Position numbers and translations under genes: made by a program. Positions 14,501 to 28,300 of a stretch of 64,000 bases of DNA are shown here, one piece after another. The number at the start of each line of letters is the position of its first letter. The stretch's first letter is position 1. This DNA is from Onthophagus taurus (lineage: Eukaryota; Arthropoda; Insecta; Coleoptera; Scarabaeidae), in contig NC_091971.1 in NCBI RefSeq assembly GCF_036711975.1, positions 25,737,501 to 25,801,500 of the forward strand. The letters are read 5' to 3'. The notes below the pieces were generated by a model. The model was not told the DNA's origin. It did not search any database and saw only the letters and a list, made by a program, of their open reading frames with translations.

Positions 14501-17500
14501 GTTGACCATATTTGTGATATTCTGGCGCCAAATGACATCTTGGAGCATGTTGGAGATAAAAAACAAAATGTGCCCAAAACGTGATATTATGACGTTATAC
14601 GCCGTTCTGAGCCATGTTTGAACTTTCTATCACTTTCGGTTCCGATAATTCTGTTGACCATATTTGTGATATTCTGGCGCCAAATGACATCTTGGAGCAT
14701 GTTGGAGATAAAAAACAAAATGTGCCCAAAACGTGATATTATGACGTTATACGCCGTTCTGAGCCATGTTTGAACTTTCTATCACTTTGGGTTCCGGTAA
14801 TTCTGTTGACCATATTTGTGATATTCAGGCGTCAAATGACATGTTGGAGCATGTTGGAGATAAAAAACAAAATGTGCCCAAAACGTGATATTATGACGTT
14901 ATACGCCGTTTTGAACCATGTTTGAACTTTCTATCACTTTCGGTTCTGGTAATTCTGCTGACCATATTTGTGATATTCTGGCGCCAAATGACATCTTGGA
15001 GCATGTTGGAGATAAAAAACAAAATGTGCCCAAAACGTGTTATTATGACGTTATACGCCGTTCTGAGCCATGTTTGAACTTTCTATCACTTTTGGTTCCG
15101 ACAATTCTGTCCACCATATATGTGATATTCAGGGGCCAAATGACATTTTGGAGCATGTTGGAGATAAAAAACATAATGTGCCCAAAAGGTGATATTATGA
15201 CGTTACACGCCGTTCTGAGCCATGTTGGAACTTTCTATCACTTTTGGTTCCGATAATTCTGTTGACCATATTTGCCCAAAAGGTGATATTATGACACTAC
15301 ACGCCGTTCTGAGCCATGTTGGAACTTTCTATCACTTTTGGTTCCGATAATTCTGTTGACCATATTTGTGATATTCAGGCGCCAAATGACATGTTGGAGC
15401 ATGTTGAAGATAAAAAACAAAATGTGCCCAAAACGTGATATTATCACGTTATACGCCGTTCTGAGCCTTGTTTGAACTTTCTATCACTTTTGGTTCCGAC
15501 AATTCTGTCCACCATATATGTGATATTCAGGGGCCAAATGACATTTTGGAGAATGTTGGCGATAAAAAACAAAATGTGCCCAAAACGTGATATTATGACG
15601 TTATACGCCGTTCTGAGCCATGTTTGAACTTTCTATCACTTTTGGTTCCGATAATTCTGTTGACCATATTTGTGATATTCAGGCGCCAAATGACATGTTG
15701 GAGCATATTGGAGATAAAAAACAAAACGTGCACAAAATGTGATATTATGACGTTACACGCCGTTCTGAGCCATGTTGGAACTTTCTATCACTTTTGGTTC
15801 CGATAATTCTGTTGACCATATTTGTGATATTCAGGCGCCAAATGACATGTTGGAGCATGTTGGAGATAAAAAACAAAATGTGCCCAAAACGTGATATTAT
15901 GACGTTACACGCCGTTCTGAGCCATGTTTGAACTTTCTATCACTTTTGGTTCCGATAATTCTGTCGACCATATATGTGACATTCAGGGGCCAAATGTCAT
16001 ATTGGAGCATGTTGGAGATAAAAAACAAAATGTGCCCAAAACGTGATATTATGACGTTATACGCCGTTCTGAGCCATGTTTGAACTTTCTATCACTTTTG
16101 GTTCCGACAATTCTGTCCACCATATATGTGATATTCAGGGGCCAAATGACATTTTGGAGCATGTTGGAGATAAGAAACAAAATGTTCCCAAAAGGTGATA
16201 TTATGACGTTACACGCCGTTCTGAGCCATGTTGGAACTTTCTATCACTTTTGGTTCCGATAATTCTGTTGACCATATTTGTGATATTCAGGCGCCAAATG
16301 ACATGTTGGAGCATGTTGAAGATAAAAAACAAAATGTGCCCAAAACGTGATATTATCACGTTATACGCCGTTCTGAGCCTTGTTTGATCTTTCTATCACT
16401 TTTGGTTCCGACAATTCTGTCCACCATATATGTGATATTCAGGGGCCAAATGACATTTTGGAGCATGTTGGAGATAAAAAACAAAATGTGCCCAAAAGGT
16501 GATATTATGACGTTACACGCCATTCTGAGCCATGTTGGAACTTTCTATCACTTTTGGTTCCGATAATTCTGTTGACCATATTTGTGATATTCAGGCGCCA
16601 AATGACATGTTGGAGCATGTTGGAGATAAAAAACAAAATGTGCCCAAAACGCGATATTATGACGTTATACGCCGTTCTGAGCCATGTTTGAACTTTCTAT
16701 CCTTTTGGCTCCGATAATTCTGTTGTCCATATTTGTGATATTCAGGCGCCAAATGACATGTTGGAGCATGTTGGAGATAAAACACAAAACGTGCCCAAAA
16801 CGTGATATTATGACGTTACACGCCGTTCTGAGCCATGTTGGAACTTTCTATCACTTTTGGTTCCGATAATTCTGTTGACCATATTTGTGATATTCAGGCG
16901 CCAAATGACATGTTGGAGCATGTTGGAGATAAAAAACAAAATGTGTCCAAAACGTCATATTATGACGTTATACGCCGTTCTGAGCCATGTTTGAACTTTC
17001 TATCACTTTTGGTTCCGATAATTCTGTTGACCATATTTGTGATATTCAGGCGCCAAATGACATGTTGGAGCATGTTATAGATAAAAAACAAAATGTGCCC
17101 AAAACGTCATATTATGACGTTATACGCCGTTCTGAGCCATGTTTGAACTATCTATCACTTTTGGTTCCGATAATTCTGCCCATCATATATGTGATATTCA
17201 GGGGCCAAATGTCGTATTGGAGCATGTTGGAGATAAAAAACAAAATGTGCCCAAAACGTGATAGTATGACGTTATACGCCGTTCTGAGCCATGTTTGAAC
17301 TTTTTATCACTTTTGGTTCCGACAATTCTGTCCACCATATATGTGATATTCAGGGGCGAAATGACATGTTGGATCATGTTGGAGATAGTAAACAAAATGT
17401 GCCCAAAACGTGATATTATGACGTTATACGCCGTTCTGAGCCATGTTTGAACTTTCTATCACTTTTGGTTCCGACAATTCTGTCCACCATATATGTGATA

Positions 17501-20500
17501 TTCAGGGGCCAAATGACATTTTGGAGCATGTTGGAGATAAAAAACATAATGTGCCCAAAAGGTGATATTATGACGTTACACGCCGTTCTGAGCCATGTTG
17601 GAACTTTCTATCACTTTTGGTTCCGATAATTCTGTTGACCATATTTGTGATATTCAGGCGCCAAATGACATGTTGGAGCATGTTGAAGATAAAAAACAAA
17701 ATGTGCCCAAAACGTGATATTATCACGTTATACGCCGTTCTGAGCCTTGTTTGAACTTTCTATCTCTTTTGGTTCCGACAATTCTGTCCACCATATATGT
17801 GATATTCAGGGGCCAAATGACATTTTGGAGCATGTTGGCGATAAAAAACAAAATGTGCCCAAAACGTGATATTATGACGTTATACGCCGTTCTGAGCCAT
17901 GTTTGAACTATCTATCACTTTTGGTTCCGATAATTCTGTTGACCATATTTGTGATATTCAGGCGCCAAATGACATGTTGGAGCATATTGGAGATAAAAAA
18001 CAAAACGTGCACAAAATGTGATATTATGACGTTACACGCCGTTCTGAGCCATGTTGGAACTTTCTATCACTTTTGGTTCCGATAATTCTGTTGACCATAT
18101 TTGTGATATTCAGGCGTCAAATGACATCTTGGAGCATGTTTTAGATAAAAAACAAAATGTACCCAAAACGTGATATTATGACGTTATACACCGTTTTGAG
18201 CCATGTTTGAACTTTCTATCCCTTGTGGTTCCGATAATTCTGCCCATCATATGTGCGATATTCAGGGGCCAAATGTCGTATTGGAGCATGTTGGAGATAA
18301 AAAACAAAATGTGCCCAAAACGTGATATTATGACGTTATACGCCGTTCTGAGCCATGTTTGAATTTTCTATCACTTTTGGTTCCGATAATTCTGTTGACC
18401 ATATTTGTGATATTCAGGCGCCAAATGACTTGTTGGAGCATGTTGGAGATAAAAAACAAAATGTGCCCAAAACGTGTTATTATGACGTTATACGCCGTTC
18501 TGAGCCATGTTTGAACTTTCTATCACTTTTGGTTCCGATAATTCTGTCGACCATATATGTGACATTCAGGGGCCAAATGTCATATTGGAGCATGTTGGAG
18601 ATAAAAAACAAAATGTGCCCAAAACGTGATATTATGACGTTATACGCCGTTCTGAGCCATGTTTGAACTTTCTATCACTTTTGGTTCCGATAATTCTGTT
18701 GACCATATTTGTGATATTCAGGCGCCAAATGACTTGTTGGAGCATGTTGGAGATAAAAAACAAAATGTGCCCAAAACGTGTTATTATGACGTTATACGCC
18801 GTTCTGAGCCATGTTTGAACTTTCTATCACATTTGGTTCCGACAATTCTGTCCACCATATATGTGATATTCAGGGGCCAAATGACATTTTGGAGCATGTT
18901 GGAGATAAAAAACAAAATGTGCCCAAAAGGTGATATTATGACGTTACACGCCGTTCTGAGCCATGTTGGAACTTTCTATCACTTTTGGTTCCGATAATTC
19001 TGTTGACCATATTTGTGATATTCAGGCGCCAAATGACATGTTGGAGCATGTTGAAGATAAAAAACAAAATGTGCCCAAAACGTGATATTATGTCTTTATA
19101 CGCCGTTCTGAGCCATGTTTGAACTTTCTATCACTTTTGGTTCAGACAATTCTGTCCACCATATATGTGATATTCAGGGGCCAAATGACATTTTGGAGCA
19201 TGTTGGAGATAAAAAACAAAATGTGCCCAAAACGTGATATTATGACGTTATACGCCGTTCTGAGCCATGTTTGAACTTTCTATCACTTTTGGTTCCGATA
19301 ATTCTGCTGTCCATATTTGTGATATTCAGGCGCCAAATGACATGTTGGAGCATGTTGGAGATAAAAAACAAAATGTGCCCAAAACGTCATATTATGACGT
19401 TATACGCCGTTTTGAGCCATGTTTGAACTTTCTATCACTTTCGGTTCCGATAATTCTGTTGACCATATTTGTGATATTCAGGCGCCAAATGACATCTTGG
19501 AGCATGTTGGAGATAAAAAACATAATGTGCCCAAAACGTGATATTATGACGTTATACGCCGTTCTGAGCCATGTTTGAACTTTCTATCACTTTTGGTTCC
19601 GATAATTCTGTCGACCATATTTGTGATATTCAGGCGCCAAATGACTTGTTGGAGCATGTTGGAGATAAAAAACAAAATGTGCCCAAAACGTGTTATTATG
19701 ACGTTATACGCCGTTCTGAGCCATGTTTGAACTTTCTATCACTTTTGGTTCCGACAATTCTGTTGACCATATTTGTGATATTCAGGCGCCAAATGACATG
19801 TTGGAGCATGTTGGAGATAAGAAACAAAATGTTCCCAAAACGTGATATTATGACGTTATACGTCGTTCTGAGCCTTGTTTGAACTTTCTATTACTTTTGG
19901 TTCCGATAATTCTGTTGACCATATTTGTGATATTCAGGCGCCAAATGACATGTTGGAGCATGTTGGAGATAAAAAACAAAATGTGTCCAAAACTTCATAT
20001 TATGACGTTATACGCCGTTCTGAGCCATGTTTGAACTTTCTATCACTTTTGGTTCCGATAATTCTGTTGACCATATTTGTGATATTCAGGCGTCAAATGA
20101 CATCTTGGAGCATTTTAGAGATAAAAAACAAAATGTGCCCAAAACGTGATATTATGACGTTATACGCCGTTCTGAGCCATGTTTGAACTTTCTATCACTT
20201 TCGGTTCCGATAATTCTGTTGACCATATTTGTGATATTCAGGCGCCAAATGACATCTTGGAGCATGTTGGAGATAAAAAACAAAATGTGCCCAAAACGTG
20301 ATAATATGACGTTATACGCCGTTTTGAGCCATGTTTGAACTTTCTATCACTTTTGGTTCCGGTAATTCTGTTGACCATATTTGTGATATTCAGGCGTCAA
20401 ATGACATCTTGGAGCATGTTTTAGATAAAAAACAAAATGTACCCAAAACGTGATATTATGACGTTATACGCCGTTTTGAGCCATGTTTGAACTTTCTATC

Positions 20501-23040
20501 ACTTGTGGTTCCGATAATTCTGCCCATCATATGTGCGATATTCAGGGGCCAAATGTCGTATTGGAGCATGTTGGAGATAAAAAACAAAATGTGCCCAAAA
20601 CGTGATAGTATGACTTATACGCCGTTCTGAGCCATGTTTGAACTTTTTATCACTTTTGGTTCCGACAATTCTGTCCACCATATATGTGATATTCAGGGGC
20701 GAAATGACATGTTGGAGCATGTTGGAGATAAAAAACAAAATGTGCCCAAAACGTGATATTATGACGTTACACGCCGTTCTGAGCCATGTTTGAACTTTCT
20801 ATCACTTTTGGTTCCGATAATTCTGTTGACCATATTTGTGATATTCAGGCGCCAAATGACATGTTGGAGATAAAAAACAAAATGTGTCCAAAACGTGATA
20901 TTATGACGTTATACGCCGTTTTGAGCCATGTTTGAACTTTCTATCACTTTCGGTTCCGATAATTCTGTTGACCATATTTGTGATATTCAGGCGCCAAATG
21001 ACATCTTGGAGCATGTTGGAGGTAAAAAACAAAATGTGCCCAAAACGTGATATTATGACGTTATACGCCGTTCTGAGCCATGTTTGAACTTTCTATCACT
21101 TTTGGTTCCGATAATTCTGTTGACCATATTTGTGATATTCAGGCGTCAAATGACATCTTGGAGCATTTTGGAGATAAAAAACAAAATGTGCCCAAAACGT
21201 GATATTATGACGTTATACGCCGTTCTGAGCCATGTTTGAACTTTCTATCACTTTCGGTTCCGATAATTCTGTTGACCATATTTGTGATATTCAGGCTCCA
21301 AATGACATCTTGGAGCATGTTGGAGATAAAAAACAAAATGTGCCCAAAACGTGATATTATGACGTTATACGCCGTTCTGAGCCATGTTTGAACTTTCTAT
21401 CACTTTCGGTTCCGATAATTCTGTTGACCATATTCGTGATATTCAGGCGCCAAATGACATCTTGGAGCATGTTGGAGATAAAAAACAAAATGTGCCCAAA
21501 ACGTGATATTATGACGTTATACGCCGTTTTGAGCCATGTTTGAACTTTCTATCACTTTTGGTTCCGATAATTCTGCCCATCATATGTGCGATATTCAGGG
21601 GCCAAATGTCGTATTGGAGCATGTTGGAGATAAAAAACAAAATGTGCCCAAATCGTGATAGTATGACTTATACGCCGTTCTGAGCCATGTTTGAACTTTT
21701 TATCACTTTTGGTTCCGACAATTCTGTCCACCACATATGTGATATTCAAGGGCGAAATGACATGTTGGATCATGTTGGAGATAATAAACAAAATGTGCCC
21801 AAAACGTGATATTATGACGTTATACGCCGTTCTGAGCCATGTTTGAACTTTCTATCACTTTTGGTTCCGATAATTCTGTTGACCATATTTGTGATATTCA
21901 GGCGCCAAATGACATGTTGGAGCATGTTGGAGATAAGAAACAAAATGTTCCCAAAACGTGATATTATGACGTTATACGCCGTTCTGAGCCTTGTTTGAAC
22001 TTTCTATTACTTTTGGTTCCGATAATTCTGTTGACCATATTTGTGATATTCAGGAGTCAAATGACATCTTGGAGCATGTTGGAGATAAAAAACAAAATGT
22101 GCCCAAAACGTGATATTATGACGTTATGCGCCGTTCTGAGCCATGTTTGAACTTTCTATCACTTTCGGTTCCGATAATTCTGTTGACCATATTTGTGATA
22201 TTCAGGCGCCAAATGACATCTTGGAGCATGTTGTAGGTAAAAAACAAAATGTGCCCAAAACGTGATATTATGACGTTATACGCCGTTCTGAGCCATGTTT
22301 GAACTTTCTATCACTTTTGGTTCCGATAATTCTGTTGACCATATTTGTGATATTCAGGCGTCAAATGACATCTTGGATCATTTTGGAGATAAAAAACAAA
22401 ATGTGCCCAAAACGTGATATTATGACGTTATACGCCGTTCTGAGCCATGTTTGAACTTTCTATCACTTTTGGTTCCGGTAATTCTGTTGACCATATTTGT
22501 GATATTCAGGCGTCAAATGACATCTTGGAGCATGTTTTAGATAAAAAACAAAATGTACCCAAAACGTGATATTATGACGTTATACGCCGTTTTGAGCAAT
22601 GTTTGAACTTTTTATCACTTTTGGTTCCGACAATTCTGTCCACCATATATGTGATATTCTGGGGCGAAATGACATGTTGGAGATAAAAAACAAAATGTGC
22701 CCAAAACGTGATAGTATGACTTATACGCCGTTCTGAGCCATGTTTGAACTTTTTATCACTTTTGGTTCCGACAATTCTGTCCACCATATATGTGATATTC
22801 TGGGGCGAAATGACATGTTTTAGATAAAAAACAAAATGTGCCCAAAACGTGATATTATGACGTTATACGCCGTTTTGAGCCATGTTTGAACTTTCTATCA
22901 CTTGTGGTTCCGATAATTCTGCCCATTATATGTGTGATATTCAGGGGCCAAATGTCGTATTGGAGCATGTTGGAGATAAAAAACAAAATGTGCCCAAAAC
23001 GTGATAGTATGACTTATACGCCGTTCTGAGCCATGTTTGA

Positions 23041-24863
23041 ACTTTTTATCACTTTTGGTTCCGACAATTCTGTCCACCATATATGTGATATTCAGGGGCG
23101 AAATGACATGTTGGAGCATGTTGGAGATAAAAAACAAAATGTGCCCAAAACGTGATATTATGACGTTACACGCCGTTCTGAGCCATGTTTGAACTTTCTA
23201 TCACTTTTGGTTCCGATAATTCTGTTGACCATATTTGTGATATTCAGGCGACAAATGACGTTGGAGCATGTTGGAGATAAAAAACAAAATGTGCCCAAAA
23301 CGTGATATTATGACGTTATACGCCGTTCTGAGCCATGTTTGAACTTTCTATCACTTTTGGTTCCGATAATTCTGTTGACCATATTTGTGATATTCAGGCG
23401 TCAAATGACATCTTGGAGCATGTTGGAGATAAAAAACAAAATGTGCCCAAAACGTGATATTATGACGTTATACGCCGTTCTGAGCCATGTTTGAACTTTC
23501 TATCACTTTCGGTTCCGATAATTCTGTTGACCATATTTGTGATATTCAGGCGCCAAATGACATCTTGGAGCATGTTGGAGGTAAAAAACAAAATGTGCCC
23601 AAAACGTGATATTATGACGTTATACGCCGTTCTGAGCCATGTTTGAACTTTCTATCACTTTTGGTTCCGATAATTCTGTTGACCATATTTGTGATATTCA
23701 GGCGTCAAATGACATCTTGGACCATTTTGGAGATAAAAAACAAAATGTGCCCAAAACGTGATATTATGACGTTATACGCCGTTCTGAGCCATGTTTGAAC
23801 TTTCTATCACTTTCGGTTCCGATAATTCTGTTGACCATATTTGTGATATTCAGGCGCCAAATGACATCTTGGAACATGTTGGAGATAAAAAACAAAATGT
23901 GCCCAAAACGTGATATTATGACGTTATACGCCGTTCTGAGCCATGTTTGAACTTTTTATCACTTTTGGTTCCGACAATTCTGTCCACCATATATGTGATA
24001 TTCAGGGGCGAAATGACATGTTGGAGCATGTTGGAGATAAAAAACAAAATGTGCCCAAAACGTGATATTATGACGTTACACGCCGTTCTGAGCCATGTTT
24101 GAACTTTCTATCACTTTTGGTTCCGATAATTCTGTTGACCATATTTGTGATATTCAGGCGACAAATGACGTTGGAGCATGTTGGAGATAAAAAACAAAAT
24201 GTGCCCAAAACGTGATATTATGACGTTATACGCCGTTCTGAGCCATGTTTGAACTTTCTATCACTTTTGGTTCCGATAATTCTGTTGACCATATTTGTGA
24301 TATTCAGGCGTCAAATGACATCTTGGAGCATGTTGGAGATAAAAAACAAAATGTGCCCAAAACGTGATATTATGACGTTATACGCCGTTCTGAGCCATGT
24401 TTGAACTTTCTATCACTTTCGGTTCCGATAATTCTGTTGACCATATTTGTGATATTCAGGCGCCAAATGACATCTTGGAGCATGTTGGAGGTAAAAAACA
24501 AAATGTGCCCAAAACGTGATATTATGACGTTATACGCCGTTCTGAGCCATGTTTGAACTTTCTATCACTTTTGGTTCCGATAATTCTGTTGACCATATTT
24601 GTGATATTCAGGCGTCAAATGACATCTTGGACCATTTTGGAGATAAAAAACAAAATGTGCCCAAAACGTGATATTATGACGTTATACGCCGTTCTGAGCC
24701 ATGTTTGAACTTTCTATCACTTTCGGTTCCGATAATTCTGTTGACCATATTTGTGATATTCAGGCGCCAAATGACATCTTGGAACATGTTGGAGATAAAA
24801 AACAAAATGTGCCCAAAACGTGATATTATGACGTTATACGCCGTTTTGAGCCATGTTTGAACT
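23041..24863 (+). repeat. ~910-bp higher-order repeat, two tandem copies beside the Polinton
   Basis: The six-monomer segment from about 23,041 (ACTTTTTATCAC, then GGGGCGAAATGACATG, then GCGACAAATGACGTTGG, then GGTAAAAAAC, then GGACCATTTTGG) is repeated from about 23,951. The second copy runs into the Polinton insertion point. The equivalent segment at about 48.4-49.3 kb has one copy only. Confidence 0.75.
24858..24863. repeat. Target-site duplication, left (TGAACT)
   Basis: TGAACT immediately precedes the element end AGTAGTAGATAAAAG and recurs directly after the other end. Six-base duplications are the hallmark of Polinton integrase. The satellite consensus TTTGAACTTTC contains the site once. 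Confidence 0.96.
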
Positions 24864-24876
24864 AGTAGTAGATAAA

Positions 24877-24993
24877 AGCCGATTCTAGAACCTCCTCTCA
24901 GAACCTCAGGTCAAGGCCAAGGCCAAGGTCACGTTGAGTGACCATGACCTTGACCTTGCCCTGAGGTTCTGGGAGGAGGTTCCAGAATCGGCT
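24877..24993. repeat. Imperfect palindrome in left TIR
   Basis: AGCCGATTCTAGAACCTCCT at one end pairs with the complementary block ending GGTTCCAGAATCGGCT, and the inner AGGTCAAGG/CCTTGACCT blocks also pair, leaving a short centre around CACGTTGAGTGAC. It could extrude as a cruciform or be a binding site for the terminal protein or integrase; the role is inferred. The other TIR holds the same structure. Confidence 0.8.
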
Positions 24994-25250
24994 ATTGCAA
25001 AGGGGGTCGTTGACCAGTAACCTTGACCTAAACAATGACCTTTACTTTGAGCTCACCTCAGGTCAAGATCACGTTTAGTGACCATGACCTTGATCAGTAA
25101 CCTTGACCTGAACAATGACCTTTACTTTGACCTCAACGGAGACCTTGAAGTCAACCTTAATTGTGACCATGACATTGACCTTGTACGTGACCTGAAATGA
25201 AGGTTACACGACGTGAGTTCATTGAAAACCCCACTTCGGAGGAGGTATGC

Positions 25251-25258
25251 TTTAAATA
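25251..25258 (+). promoter_or_regulatory. TATA-like element of the left TIR promoter
   Basis: TTTAAATA lies about 50 bp upstream of the polB ATG; a start site near 25,280 (CAACAGTATTG) would be at usual TATA distance. The identical element in the other TIR serves the leftward gene there. Confidence 0.5.
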
Positions 25259-25307
25259 GCAGATAGAAAATCGTGTTCAACAGTATTGAAGTAAGAGTGT
25301 TGTGAAC

Positions 25308-28300
25308 ATGTTGACCTGCGACGTGTGTTACAAAGAGTTTACTAGACCAGATAATCTTGTGAGACATCAACGCACAGCATGTATTGGGAAACGTCGAAAG
25401 GTGGAAGAGGATCAACAAGGAGATGTTATAGTGTGTGAAATATGTGATGAACACGTAACCAGACAATGTTATTCCTCACATCTGCGCAGCAACAAACATA
25501 AACAGAAAGCCTTCGTAATAATAGATGATGGTGTAGAAAAAATAGATTCGATATTTGGAGATAAAATATGTAGTTTTAGAGTGAGCGATCATGAACGGAA
25601 GTACGTAGACATGAAGGAATTCAGTAACCGAATTAGAGAAAAAGTTATCAGTTTGATACAGTCCGTGAGGAATGTAAATGGTAGTTTAAAAGTGAATACG
25701 GAAATTTTTGGATTGTATTTCATAAATACGAAGGAAGAAGTGGAAATCAAATCATTCAACACAAAAAATAAAATTATAACAGTAGCCGTAGACTTGTACC
25801 AAACATACGAGGACCTTATGGACGAGATTATGGTGAAAATGTCGGAATTCCAAGAACGGGACTCAGGTAAGAGTATAAGAATAGAAAAGTAGTAAAATGC
25901 GAAACTAAAGGCGTTAATACTGCAGGTTGGACCTTGTTGGAAATATTATATCTTGAGGTGAACTGTAACAAGTTTAATCCTACAAGAGCATCGAGCTACA
26001 TCGACTTACCGACATCCATAAAAGGGAAGAGAGCGGTAATAAACGTGCAAAATAACGATAATAAGTGCTTTGCTTGGGCACTGATATCCGCGCTGTACCA
26101 ACCCACAGGTTTACCGCAAAGAATATCATCATACCCAGATTATAGGGAAACAGAATTAAAGTTTGACTGCGTAACATTCCCAGTACCCATCAGAGACATA
26201 CCAAAATTTGAGGAAGAAAATAACATTTCAATTAACGTCTATGGTATAAATTCTTGGTATAATGGAGAGAAAATGGTAGATGATATTGTAACTGTATGTA
26301 TATGTAAACAGAAACGGGAGCGTCATGTAAACTTATTAGTAGTCAGCGACAATTTCGGGAATAACCACTATTGTTGGATAAAAAACTTATCTCGACTGAT
26401 AAATACACAATCATCGACTCATGAACATCAAAGATATATTTGTGAGGGTTGTTTGCAATACTTTTCAACTGAAGACAAGTTGGTACGACATCAGATGGAT
26501 GACTGTAAAAAAGTGAAAGCAACAGTACCAAGCGAACAAATAAAAGTGAATAAGTTCGGACATCTAGAAAAGGAAAATGTTTTACAATTTGAAGGATTTG
26601 AAAAAAAAATGAAAGTTCCGTTTGTGGTGTACGCCGATTTCGAGGCGATTCTGAAACCCTTAACGCCCGAAGAAGGAAAAGTTTACGATGATAATAAACC
26701 ATATACGGCCCGATGTTTTGAACACGAACCATACGCGTTTGCGTACTACATTAAGTGTGCTTACGATGATAACTTATCGAAATTCCGAATATACCGAGGG
26801 CGAAACGCTGCTCTGGAATTTATTATAAGATTGGAGAAGGATGTAATAGAGATCTATAAACAACATTTGAGGCAAACAAAGGATATGATACCGCTAAGCT
26901 GTCTGGACCAATTTGTACATGAACTGAGTTCCGTATGTCACATTTGTGATAAACCAATAAACAAAGAAGAGAAAGTGTGTGATCACGATCACTTGACAGG
27001 ATTGTATAGGGGTCCTGCGCATTCCGTCTGCAATATAAATTATAAATTACCGATGTTTATCCCTGTGTTTTTCCACAACCTGTCGAATTACGATGCCCAC
27101 ATGTTTGTGAAAAGTATTGCCCTAAACAAGGAGGAAGTAGAGGTGATAGCACAAAACAAAGAAAAATATATTTCTTTTTCCAAAAAAATAGTTGTCGGAG
27201 AAACAACCGATAACAAGGGAAAGAAACGCAAAGTGTTTATGAAAATAAGATTCGTCGACTCGTTTAGATTTATGGCGAGTTCTTTGGAAAAGTTGGTTTC
27301 ATATTTGGATGATAAGGATTGTGTGGAAGTGAAAAAAAAATTCAAAGACTCTGAAGAATTTAGATTGATGCGCCAGAAAGGTGTATTTCCATATTCGTTC
27401 GTAGATTCGTTTGAAAAGTTGGAGTATAGTAAATTGCCTGATCATACACAGTTTTACGACATATTGAGTTCAAGTAATATTTCAAAGGAACAATACTCTA
27501 GAGCACAGACTGTATGGAATAAATTTAAGTGTACAACGTTGGGAGAATACAGTGACCTGTATTTGACGTCAGATGTGTTAATGTTGACTGACGTCTTTGA
27601 AAATTTCAGGACAATATCTTTGGAGAATTACAATCTGGATCCTTGCCATTATTATACTGCGCCCGGGTTTGGGTGGGATGCTCTGTTAAAAATGACAGGT
27701 GTAAAATTAGAATTGTTATCAGACATTGACATGTTACACTTTTTTAAGAAAGGAATTAGAGGCGGTCTCTGTATGTGTGTAAAACGATCTGCAATAGCAA
27801 ACAACAAGTTCCTTGACGATTTTAACCCGGAAAAACCATCATCATATATTCTATACTTGGACGCTACCAATTTGTATGGGTATGCAATGAGTTGTAAATT
27901 ACCAACAGGCGGTTTTCGATGGTTGTCGAACCAAGAAATAGCAGATATAGATGTGGAGTGTTTAGATGATGAACACCTTGGTTATGTCTTTGAAGTGGAT
28001 TTGGAGTATCCCGAAAGGTTACACAACCAGCATGATGATCTACCGTTTTGTCCCGAAAACATAATCGCTCCCGGATCGAAGCATCCTAAGTTGATTGCGA
28101 ACTTACAAAATAAATCGAAATACATAATTCACTATGTAAACCTACGTGAATGTGTGAAAAAAGGTCTTAAGCTAACCAAAATACACCGTGCATTGCAATT
28201 TCAACAATCGCCGTGGATGAAACCATATATCGATTTTAACTCTGAGAAACGAATGAATGCTACGAATGAATTTGGGAAAAATCATTATAAACAAATGAAT

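Larger units (their letters stand above)
11622..24863 (+). repeat. 152-bp satellite array, middle block
   Basis: Monomers continue in the same orientation after the fold-back element (about 87 copies). Up to about 14.9 kb they resemble the left block. From about 15.1 kb a different subfamily appears (GACAATTCTGTCCACCATATATG, GGGGCCAAATG, ACATGTTGGAGC, TTACACGCC). A truncated monomer at about 15,270-15,290 lacks the stretch between ATATTTG and CCCAAAA. No gene is seen. The block ends exactly at the Polinton target duplication. Confidence 0.96.
24864..25309 (+). repeat. Left terminal inverted repeat (446 bp)
   Basis: It matches the complement of 42813-43258 over 446 bp without indels; I noted about three substitutions. 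It contains a 117-bp imperfect palindrome near the tip, at least twelve TGACCT/AGGTCA hexamers, and a TATA-like promoter near the inner edge. The repeat ends inside the ATG of the polB gene. Confidence 0.95.

Noticed and set aside
11623-24863. CENP-B box in the satellite monomer
   Set aside because: No match to the TTCG...A..CGGG pattern in the consensus on either strand.
25122-25466. Leftward 114-codon frame over the left TIR
   Set aside because: Antisense to the TIR promoter and polB exon 1; composition follows the TGACCT repeats.
25892-25934. polB read as two genes or as a frameshifted pseudogene
   Set aside because: Good donor and acceptor sites join both frames at a conserved point, and all catalytic motifs are intact.
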